Part shown: positions 31,049 through 36,895 of the stretch, in pieces
How positions within the stretch are numbered: the first letter of the stretch is position 1
How the letters are laid out: every line of letters starts with the position of its first letter
From: Candidatus Uhrbacteria bacterium
Lineage (GTDB): Bacteria; Patescibacteriota; Patescibacteriia; 2-12-FULL-60-25
Assembly: GCA_030649995.1 (NCBI GenBank)
Contig: JAUSEV010000044.1
Location: 1 to 36,895, forward strand
Reading direction: 5' to 3'
DNA: 36,895 bases
The notes under the pieces: generated by a model
The model's input: the letters and a program-made list of their open reading frames with translations, nothing else
Told to the model about the DNA's origin: nothing
Databases searched by the model: none
Translations under genes and position numbers: made by a program

Positions 31049-32236
31049 CTACGGTGCGACGGATGCGGGCGGATTTCCCCGCCCGTGCGTGCGCTCGATG
31101 AGAAGCTGCTTGAACTCTTCGCTATACTTTGTGCCGAAGGCGAGCCCCATCTCGGCCAGAAGTTCATTGAGTTCTCGCAAGCTCTTCCATCCGAAACTCT
31201 TGATCCTGAGCATTTCAGGTTCCGTTCTCTCGGCAAGCTCCCAAACCCACCGAATGTTTCCATTTTGCAGACAGTTCATGGAACGGACGCTCATCTCAAG
31301 CTCATCCACCGACTTGACGAGATGGTTGAGCCGGTCGAACTCGATAGGAGCAGGCGGGGCGACGGGCGCGGTGTTGATGGGCGCAGGTGCATGGACCAGG
31401 ATCGTGAACGGTTCGAGAAGCGACTTGAGCCCTTTGCTTCTCGACGGATGGCGGAGCTTCCGCAGTGCTTTTGCCTCGATAAATCGGATGCGCTCGCGCG
31501 TGACCTCGAAGTCGTTCCCGACCTCTTCGAGCGTGCGGCTTTTTTCTCCGCCGATCCCGAACCGCATGCGGATGACCTTTGCTTCCCTCTCGGTCAGCGT
31601 GTCGAGAATCTTCCCGACGACCTCGCGCACGTTGTGCGGCCAGACGGGTTTGATATCACCGCGCTCATCGCTCACGCAACGATCCGTCAGGTCGCGCAAG
31701 AGATCGTCGTGTGAGGACGGCGGCAGAATGGCACCAGCTTGAATCCCAACGAAATAATCACTCAAGAGCTGAACCGGATTCCGGCTTTTATACGAATCCG
31801 GTGCCCATATCTCGCAGAGCATCGCACGGATCAGCACGGCCTCGGGTTCGAGATCGGCATGGTATCCGGGCATGATGAGCTTGCCCATAGCCATCACGAG
31901 GCCATTAATGAACGGAACCAGATCATTGACCTGAAGCCAGTCACCCAGATGAAGCATGACGATCTCCGCATCGAATCCTTCGGACGAATCCTGCGACGGC
32001 TCATCCCTCATGAACCGAACCCAGCACTCCGCATATCGCTTGATCACGTTTCGGAAGATCTGTGCACGATCCATCTTCGATTTCCGCGTGATGCCCTCAC
32101 TCTTCAGATCCTCACGCAACGTCGTTTTATCACAACCGACGACTTCAGCAATCCAATCGAGAGAGAGTCCGAGCGGCTCAAGCATTTGAATCAGGGGAAT
32201 ACGAGCGCGGCGTGCTTGGTAGTAATCCCGTTTCAT
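31049..32236 (-). CDS. Sigma-70 region 4 / RNA polymerase alpha-CTD fusion protein, 395 aa
   Basis: Three parts can be seen. Residues 14-50 ([20 protein letters not shown] then [10 protein letters not shown]) look like a helix-turn-helix. Residues about 207-270 are sigma region 4: [20 protein letters not shown], the [19 protein letters not shown] recognition helix part and [14 protein letters not shown]. Residues about 302-370 match the alpha subunit C-terminal domain: [54 protein letters not shown] Pro/Ala linker (281-299) joins them. Sigma region 2 is missing, so it is not a full sigma factor. It could bind -35 and UP elements as an activator. ATG 32236 has AGGAGG five bases before it. Terminator and promoter make it a single unit. 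Confidence 0.85.
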   Translation of the reverse strand: MKRDYYQARRARIPLIQMLEPLGLSLDWIAEVVGCDKTTLREDLKSEGITRKSKMDRAQIFRNVIKRYAECWVRFMRDEPSQDSSEGFDAEIVMLHLGDWLQVNDLVPFINGLVMAMGKLIMPGYHADLEPEAVLIRAMLCEIWAPDSYKSRNPVQLLSDYFVGIQAGAILPPSSHDDLLRDLTDRCVSDERGDIKPVWPHNVREVVGKILDTLTEREAKVIRMRFGIGGEKSRTLEEVGNDFEVTRERIRFIEAKALRKLRHPSRSKGLKSLLEPFTILVHAPAPINTAPVAPPAPIEFDRLNHLVKSVDELEMSVRSMNCLQNGNIRWVWELAERTEPEMLRIKSFGWKSLRELNELLAEMGLAFGTKYSEEFKQLLIERTHGRGNPPASVAP

Positions 32237-32276
32237 GTTGCCTCCTGTGGCACATGGTGTGAGTTGAAAAACGAGC

Positions 32277-32301
32277 GTGACCGAATTTCGGATACGGTCA
32301 C
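32277..32301. promoter_or_regulatory. Inverted repeat between the promoter and SD of the fusion gene
   Basis: GTGACCG (32277-32283) and CGGTCAC (32295-32301) are complements around 11 bases, and CCGAATTTCGG (32281-32291) forms an inner overlapping palindrome. It lies between the -10 and the SD, so it may be an operator or RNA hairpin. Confidence 0.5.
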
Positions 32302-32305
32302 GGAT

Positions 32306-32334
32306 ATCAAAACAGAATTCACGCGATATGTCAA
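32306..32334 (-). promoter_or_regulatory. Promoter of the fusion gene
   Basis: On the minus strand TTGACA (32334-32329) and TTTGAT (32311-32306) are 17 bases apart; the -10 is weak, so alternative GATATC-based reading is possible. Confidence 0.45.
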
Positions 32335-32340
32335 CCATCT

Positions 32341-32375
32341 CACAAAGAAAAACCCCATCGCGAAGACGGGGCTGG
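32341..32375 (-). terminator. Terminator of the 225-aa gene
   Basis: On the minus strand CCCCGTC pairs with GATGGGG (one G-T pair, five-base loop), then TTTTTCTTT. It lies about 25 bases past the stop codon. Confidence 0.7.
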
Positions 32376-32396
32376 AGAAACAGGTGAAAGAGCGGA

Positions 32397-33074
32397 TCAC
32401 TTGACGACGAACGACGCGAAGTGACACAGCCTCGCTGCGGCCTTCAAGAAGATCTTGGGCGTGACCTGCGCGGGAAGCAGAAGCGATTCGCGCGACTCTT
32501 CCTGGCCGGAAGCGTCGATCCACTTCACCGGCAGAGCGATGCGCTTGGTCTTACTGTCCACGGGAACCTGCCGACGCTCCATGATCTTCCGCAGCCGTGC
32601 AAGAGTGACCAATCCTTGCACGTGGTCCTTCCTGTATCCCCCATCTACCCGCGGCTTCTCATGGAAAACCTGGATGCCGACCGTGTGCGGACTGGTGCAC
32701 CAGTGGTAGTCGAGGACGACCAGAAGTTCGCCTCCATGCGGCATCTGTCCCCCTTCCATGTAGAACTGCAGGTGATCCTGCGGGCCTTCGCCGAAGGGTT
32801 CGTACCCATTAGGCAAGACACAGACAAGCGGACGCGGCGCGTTCGTGAGGCCGATCTTCACCAGAACACGCGGCCGTTCGGCGATGATCTCGACCGCCAT
32901 CACCGTTCCACCCGTGAGCACGAAAATCAGTTCCGGCTTTTTCGGATCATAGATACTGAGCATCTGATCCCCCAAGCTCGGTGTCTGGACCATGGCGAAC
33001 ATGAACCGCTTGCTCATTTTTCGCCAAAACTCCGGGTCTGCAACGTGGTAGACGTCTTTGTCATCCTTGCGCAT
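32397..33074 (-). CDS. Unknown 225-aa protein with strong SD
   Basis: [20 protein letters not shown] begins it; the middle has [40 protein letters not shown] and [20 protein letters not shown], a beta-rich pattern, and the last third [21 protein letters not shown]. No family is recognised. An AAAGGAG SD lies about nine bases before the ATG at 33074. It precedes the fusion gene on the same strand but a terminator separates them. Same expression style as the sigma4/alpha-CTD gene. Confidence 0.65.
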   Translation of the reverse strand: MRKDDKDVYHVADPEFWRKMSKRFMFAMVQTPSLGDQMLSIYDPKKPELIFVLTGGTVMAVEIIAERPRVLVKIGLTNAPRPLVCVLPNGYEPFGEGPQDHLQFYMEGGQMPHGGELLVVLDYHWCTSPHTVGIQVFHEKPRVDGGYRKDHVQGLVTLARLRKIMERRQVPVDSKTKRIALPVKWIDASGQEESRESLLLPAQVTPKIFLKAAARLCHFASFVVK

Positions 33075-33182
33075 GTGAACGTGCTCCTTTCGTAACGTAA
33101 ACAAAGTCTGACACAAACTCGATCAAAACGTCAACTCTCCCCCGTCAATTCCTGCTGACGTTTCAGGATTCACGATTCACGA

Positions 33183-33974
33183 TTATAAAACCCTCGTGTG
33201 GGTTTTTTTGATGATTGCCACCGCTTCTTTTACCGTATCAACCGGTTGTAAAATTTTAAAATCATCTCCGGAAATAAATTTATTTTCATCTCGCAAACTC
33301 TCTTTGACCCACTTCAATAACGGCTCCCAGTACGCGCGACCGATGAGAATCACCGGTACTTCGGTCGACATTTTTTCCGTTTGAATCAACGTCACGATTT
33401 CAAACAACTCATCCAACGTGCCAAACCCGCCCGGGAAAAAAACATAAGCTTGTGCCGACGCGGACAACATCACCTTGCGCGTAAAAAAATAATGGAAGCC
33501 GATCGCTTTTTTAATATACGAATTGCGCCGCTGCTCATGCGGCAAGCTAATGTCCAAGCCGACCGATTCCGCCCCGGCCTCCGACGCTCCCCGATTCGCC
33601 GCTTCCATAATGCCGGGTCCCCCTCCCGTCACAATCGTAAAACCGGCCTTGCCGCATTGAAAGCCCAAATCTTGAGCCATTTTGTAGTCATGACTTCCGG
33701 CGGACACGCGCGTGCTGCCAAACACGCTCACCTCTTTTTGTAGATGCGATAAAAACTCGAACCCTTCCACAAATTCCGCCATGATGCGAAAAATTCGCCA
33801 GTTGATATTTTCTGTAAAACTCTCCCCTCCTCCCAGAGGAACCCCTTTTGCATCGGCTCGACACAACCAACCCTGGAGACGTTTTTCCGATGTATTTTTC
33901 GCTCCATCCGTGTTCGGTCGAGGACCCGTCCATGAGGGCTGCGTGGGATGCGAATGTTTTTTGGTCTTGGGCAT
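33183..33974 (-). CDS. LOG-family protein (TIGR00730), 263 aa
   Basis: The central block TGGGPGIMEAANRGASEAGA and the motif PGGFGTLDELFEIVTLIQ (GGxGTxxE) identify the LOG group, which in several bacteria and plants cleaves nucleoside 5'-monophosphates to release the base. The N-terminal 60 residues are basic and low in structure. Family length is about 180-250, so the extension is extra. The upstream membrane protein gene is 24 bases away. Confidence 0.88.
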   Translation of the reverse strand: MPKTKKHSHPTQPSWTGPRPNTDGAKNTSEKRLQGWLCRADAKGVPLGGGESFTENINWRIFRIMAEFVEGFEFLSHLQKEVSVFGSTRVSAGSHDYKMAQDLGFQCGKAGFTIVTGGGPGIMEAANRGASEAGAESVGLDISLPHEQRRNSYIKKAIGFHYFFTRKVMLSASAQAYVFFPGGFGTLDELFEIVTLIQTEKMSTEVPVILIGRAYWEPLLKWVKESLRDENKFISGDDFKILQPVDTVKEAVAIIKKTHTRVL

Positions 33975-33998
33975 AGTAATGATGAGAATACACGTTTA

Positions 33999-34460
33999 TC
34001 ACTTTCCCTTCAACAACGGTTTGCCTGCCAAACTTTCGAGGCCTCGCACAAACATCAACAGATGATGTTGATGCCACAACGGACCGAGACTAAAGCGCAC
34101 GCGTGATCCGTCAAAAAACTCAAAAAACATCGTCTCCATTCCATGTTCCACGTTCAATCCTTCATGCACCAATACGATGGTTTTAACTTTTGCGAGATCA
34201 ACGGGAGGCGTCGGTTTAAACCAGGCGCGAAATTTTACGGTCTTTCCATCAGACCGTAATTCCTCGGTCAACCCCTCCAAAAAATAGACGAGCGTTGCCA
34301 CCAACACCAAAGTCAAAAGCCATTGCAACCAGAGAGAGTGATAAGGCGAGCGGTAAGAGATGATGAGCAAAGTAAAAAACGAAAAAATCATGGACAAAAG
34401 AATAATCCCGCCCACACTCGCGAGTTCCGCGCGCGCTCGAATCGATCCCGTCTCTCGCAT
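33999..34460 (-). CDS. Two-pass membrane protein, 153 aa, unknown function
   Basis: Two hydrophobic helices (about residues 17-36, GGIILLSMIFSFFTLLIISY, and 45-65, WLQWLLTLVLVATLVYFLEG) are followed by a soluble domain with LAKVKTIVLVHEGLNVEHGM. I do not recognise a family. The start at 34460 (MRETGSIRAR) is preferred over the longer frame, which overlaps the HU terminator. It may be in an operon with the LOG gene. Confidence 0.6.
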   Translation of the reverse strand: MRETGSIRARAELASVGGIILLSMIFSFFTLLIISYRSPYHSLWLQWLLTLVLVATLVYFLEGLTEELRSDGKTVKFRAWFKPTPPVDLAKVKTIVLVHEGLNVEHGMETMFFEFFDGSRVRFSLGPLWHQHHLLMFVRGLESLAGKPLLKGK

Positions 34461-34480
34461 ACAAACACAGCATACCAAAA

Positions 34481-34506
34481 CCCCTCCTGTTTTGGGAGGG
34501 GTCTTT
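34481..34506 (-). terminator. Terminator of HU
   Basis: CCCCTCC pairs with GGAGGGG around a TGTTTT-type loop, with A and T runs on each side, so it can act on both strands. It lies between the HU stop and the membrane protein start. Confidence 0.7.
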
Positions 34507-34520
34507 TATAGACGACAACT

Positions 34521-34802
34521 TTACAATACCGCCTCTTTAGCTGCTTTGGCCACGCGGAATTTGACCACGGTCTTGGCCGGAATCTGAATGGTCGCGCCAG
34601 TCGCCGGATTGCGACCCATGCGAGCCGCGCGATTGACCTTGACCAATTTTCCAAAACCCGGCAGCACAAATTCACCCTGTGACTTAACGTTCTTATATGC
34701 CATCTCCGCCAAAACATCCATAAACATAACAACATCCTTCTTCGCGTGACCCGTCTTAGCGGCGAGCTCCTGCATGAGCTGTGACTTAGTCATTTTAGCC
34801 AT
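34521..34802 (-). CDS. HU-family DNA-binding protein, 93 aa
   Basis: MTKSQLMQELAAKTG at the N-terminus, then GFGKLVKVNRAARMGRNPAT, the beta-arm region with the conserved RxxRNPxTG, and IQIPAKTVVKFRVAKAAK identify HU. It bends and packs DNA. Length is normal. The gene has a candidate promoter 34858-34886. Confidence 0.94.
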   Translation of the reverse strand: MAKMTKSQLMQELAAKTGHAKKDVVMFMDVLAEMAYKNVKSQGEFVLPGFGKLVKVNRAARMGRNPATGATIQIPAKTVVKFRVAKAAKEAVL

Positions 34803-34857
34803 AGAAAAATGAGAAAAACCCTAAAAAATTAAATAAATAAAGTGGGTTTGCTTGCAT

Positions 34858-34886
34858 AGGATAAATCCTGCGAGAAGAAAAGGCAA
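34858..34886 (-). promoter_or_regulatory. Possible promoter of HU
   Basis: On the minus strand TTGCCT (34886-34881) and TATCCT (34863-34858) are 17 bases apart; a second candidate with TTGACG lies further upstream. Confidence 0.35.
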
Positions 34887-34917
34887 GAAACGCTGGGGAA
34901 AACGTCAAGAGGGGGTC

Positions 34918-34946
34918 TTGCAGGACCATAAAAAACTCGCTATCCT
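34918..34946 (+). promoter_or_regulatory. Promoter of tRNA-Pro
   Basis: TTGCAG (34918-34923) and TATCCT (34941-34946) are 17 bases apart. Between it and the tRNA lies a perfect 8-bp hairpin (CTCTGAAT/ATTCAGAG, 34964-34983) ending one base before the mature 5' end, a place where RNase P would cut. Confidence 0.6.
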
Positions 34947-34984
34947 CCTAAAACTTCTCTGTTCTCTGAATTGATATTCAGAGT

Positions 34985-35058
34985 CGGGCTATGGCGCAGC
35001 TGGCTAGCGCGCTTGCATGGGGTGCAAGAGGTCGCGGGTTCAAATCCCGCTAGCCCGA
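34985..35058 (+). tRNA. trnP: tRNA-Pro (anticodon GGG)
   Basis: CGGGCTA (34985-34991) pairs with TAGCCCG (35051-35057). The anticodon stem CTTGC/GCAAG holds the loop ATGGGGT, anticodon GGG, with G37. T arm GCGGG-TTCAAAT-CCCGC. Discriminator A35058. No CCA is encoded. The recombinase stop codon, on the other strand, uses bases 35050-35052 of the tRNA. No terminator follows. Confidence 0.95.
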
Positions 35059-36648
35059 CTTAATAAGACAAAGGGCGTTTTCGAAGGCATCACCACCAAA
35101 AAAATCGCGACGTGGGGCAGCCGATTGGCCACTCGACGCTTGGCGATTCGAACGTGGGGCAGCCGTTTTGTTTGATTGGTTAGCCAAATGGTGGGCAGCC
35201 GATTTCACGAATTGTTCGACGATTTGAAAAGCCCCTGTCCATATCCACGATACGGTTTTGGTTTGGAGTTGAGGGTTCGTTCCGTTTTTTGCCACAAACG
35301 ATTTGATTTCAGGAAAATCGTTTGACACTGCCAATTTTTTGGCTAAGGATAGGTCTTTCCAGAATTCTTTTAAAGGTTCGAACCGAAAATTACCCTGGCG
35401 TCTAAAAGCTGACTTTTTTTGGTTGAAGTCAGTTTTTTGTTTAATAAGTTCTTCTTTCTTTTTAAGATAGATTTGCTTGTCGAGTGTGCCATCTAAAAAG
35501 GCGTCAACCAGCATGCTCAGTTTCTGATCAAGTGCTTGAATTTTGTTGTCCAAATTTAGTGCGAAATTAGTATGGTTGTTTTTTGATGCCTCCTCCCACT
35601 GTTTAATGCGGGCCAGCCCTTGTGTGTACCACTCTTCAGAAAGGGATATGGTTTGAAGCTGCTCCTTAACCTGCTCGATCAGTTTGCTCTCGGAGATATA
35701 TTTTTGTGAGCAGTGCCCCAACCTTTTGGTACAGCGATAATAGCGATAGGTACCGCCATGACCGTGAGCAAACTGAGCCGTGACTGAGGCACCGCATTCC
35801 GCACAGGTAAACAGTCCCGTAAACGGGAAATGGTGGCCTTCTTTTTTCTTTCTAGGATGGGATCTTAATTGTAATATTTTCTGAGCAGCTTCAAACGTTG
35901 TTGAATTAACCAAAGCCGGAAAGGTGCCTTCATACGTTTCCCCTTTGTGGCTGATAATGCCGAGATAAACTTTGTTAGTGAGGATATGATGAATGGCAGC
36001 TTTCACCAAAGGCTTGCCGGTACTGCCGACGACACCCCAAAACGCAAGGCGATCCGATAGAGTTTGAAAGGTATGATTGCCCGTTGCGAATTCCTCGAAT
36101 GTTTTCTTGATAATTCTACTTTTAAAAGGATCAGGCTCCACATTCCTTGTTTTGGGATTATTGATATATCCAAAAGGAGCTTTCGTCGGCCACTCCCCTC
36201 TTCTCAGTTTTTGGCGGATACCACGCTTAACATTTTCCGATAAGTTGTCCGAGTAATATTTAGATTGGCCAAAAGCGACTTGTAACATAAAAAGCCCTTG
36301 GGGAGTGGGTTCAAACCAAAAGGTCGGGAATTTCAATGAAGTGATTTTTTCAGTATCAATAGAGTAAATAATCTGTCCTCCATCTATGCTGTTGCGAGCA
36401 AGTCTATCAGGGTGCCAGGCGAGCAGTCCGACAGATTCTTTACTCTTTTCTACCTCCAGCATCATTTCATTGAAAATTTCCCGACCGGGCTTTTTGGCGC
36501 TTTTGCTCTCAATAAAAGTTTTGGCAATAACAATATTTTCTCGTTTGGCGAACTCCTGTAACTCTGTTAGCTGAGCTTCTATACTCATGACTTGTCGCTC
36601 CTCATCTTCGGTAGACTTGCGAGCGTAGAGAAAATATTGTATTGCCAT
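35050..36648 (-). CDS. Large serine recombinase, 532 aa
   Basis: The resolvase-like catalytic domain begins FLYARKSTEDEERQ, with Ser12 as the nucleophile and AWHPDRLARN carrying the conserved Asp-Arg-x-x-Arg. A recombinase domain (GIRQKLRRGEWPTKAPFGYI, SDRLAFWGVVGSTGKPLVKA) is followed by a zinc ribbon (CAECGASV… CTKRLGHC), then a coiled coil with Lys/Gln repeats. The last 60 residues repeat SAAH/TAAPR/SAAPR, encoded by three GTGGGGCAGCCG-like words. Such enzymes integrate or excise mobile DNA. The stop codon overlaps the tRNA-Pro 3' end, as if integration used it. AAGGAG ends one base before the ATG, closer than a normal SD. Confidence 0.9.
   Translation of the reverse strand: MAIQYFLYARKSTEDEERQVMSIEAQLTELQEFAKRENIVIAKTFIESKSAKKPGREIFNEMMLEVEKSKESVGLLAWHPDRLARNSIDGGQIIYSIDTEKITSLKFPTFWFEPTPQGLFMLQVAFGQSKYYSDNLSENVKRGIRQKLRRGEWPTKAPFGYINNPKTRNVEPDPFKSRIIKKTFEEFATGNHTFQTLSDRLAFWGVVGSTGKPLVKAAIHHILTNKVYLGIISHKGETYEGTFPALVNSTTFEAAQKILQLRSHPRKKKEGHHFPFTGLFTCAECGASVTAQFAHGHGGTYRYYRCTKRLGHCSQKYISESKLIEQVKEQLQTISLSEEWYTQGLARIKQWEEASKNNHTNFALNLDNKIQALDQKLSMLVDAFLDGTLDKQIYLKKKEELIKQKTDFNQKKSAFRRQGNFRFEPLKEFWKDLSLAKKLAVSNDFPEIKSFVAKNGTNPQLQTKTVSWIWTGAFQIVEQFVKSAAHHLANQSNKTAAPRSNRQASSGQSAAPRRDFFGGDAFENALCLIKSG
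35185..35279 (-). repeat. Inverted repeat, left arm, in the recombinase 3' region
   Basis: These 95 bases are the exact reverse complement of 36801-36895 at the window edge. They encode the end of the conserved C-terminal part (NPQLQTKTVSWIWTGAFQ and following). Confidence 0.9.
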
Positions 36649-36717
36649 ACTCCTTGGGTTAAAGAAGAAAATGTATAAATCTGAAATTGAAAAATATTAA
36701 TGTTAAGCGTGGTTGTT

Positions 36718-36895
36718 AAAAATTGGCAGTGTCGCGACGAGAGGAGCAGTGGCAAAAAACGGAAAGGACTATCAAGGACTTAATGGGCGAAGCACATCAA
36801 CGAACCCTCAACTCCAAACCAAAACCGTATCGTGGATATGGACAGGGGCTTTTCAAATCGTCGAACAATTCGTGAAATCGGCTGCCCACCATTTG
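36718..36895 (+). pseudogene. Degraded inverted fragment of the recombinase C-terminus, cut by the window edge
   Basis: Three blocks match the recombinase gene in reverse order and strand: 36718-36733 with 35324-35339, 36749-36764 with 35280-35295, and 36801-36895 with 35185-35279. Between them, 36 bases (36765-36800) are present here but absent in the intact gene, and 15 bases replace 28. The 13-base difference shifts the frame, so the fragment is not a working gene, although the last 46 codons still read TNPQLQTKTVSWIWTGAFQI and on. It could be a second element, or an assembly artefact at a contig end. Confidence 0.7.

Overview
The window reads as a chromosomal contig from a Candidate Phyla Radiation (Patescibacteria) bacterium. 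The basis is: a str-S10-spc ribosomal cluster in which rpsE is followed directly by rplO with no rpmD (uL30), a known CPR trait; a DUF5667-type protein; two BRO-N genes; tRNA genes next to single-gene transcription units; and core genes that almost never carry a Shine-Dalgarno sequence. The exact lineage cannot be fixed from this window.

Layout. 1-1522: left edge with an insertion-sequence-like double repeat, tRNA-Trp, a truncated BRO-N gene and a small lipoprotein gene between two tRNA-3'-end-like direct repeats. 1545-4049: two plus-strand surface or envelope proteins (membrane-anchored coiled coil, then DUF5667). 4087-8313: minus-strand M20 peptidase, a two-gene accessory operon (probable circularly permuted ATP-grasp-like protein plus SAM methyltransferase), and a 36-residue leaderless microprotein gene. 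8314-22534: map, adk, secY and the spc and S10 operons through rpsJ, then tuf, all on the minus strand. 22708-26382: an accessory island that splits the str operon between fusA and tuf. It holds an antitoxin-like gene, a DUF2283/DUF4258 pair, a full-length BRO-N gene and two plus-strand cassettes that share promoter and terminator flanks but encode different proteins. 26583-29691: fusA, rpsG, rpsL with a good promoter. 29869-34802: M50 protease, rpmB (L28), a sigma region 4/alpha-CTD fusion protein, an unknown protein, a LOG-family protein, a membrane protein and HU. 34985-36895: tRNA-Pro(GGG), whose 3' end supplies the stop codon of a large serine recombinase, then a degraded inverted copy of the recombinase 3' end at the window edge.

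The core is translation and secretion (SecY, MetAP, Adk, EF-Tu, EF-G, 23 ribosomal proteins). Accessory genes fall into two expression styles. One has no SD and often near-leaderless promoters, like the core. The other has a strong SD, a sigma70-like promoter and its own intrinsic terminator (methyltransferase operon, 23168-23527, sigma4/alpha-CTD gene, 32397-33074).

The observations I find most worth following are: (1) both BRO-N genes carry a perfect inverted repeat centred on codon 65 with unrelated stem sequences, (2) the paired cassettes with poly-G promoters, (3) the sigma4/alpha-CTD fusion, (4) two mutually exclusive hairpins between tuf and rpsJ that look like an attenuator, and (5) the leaderless 36-residue microprotein.
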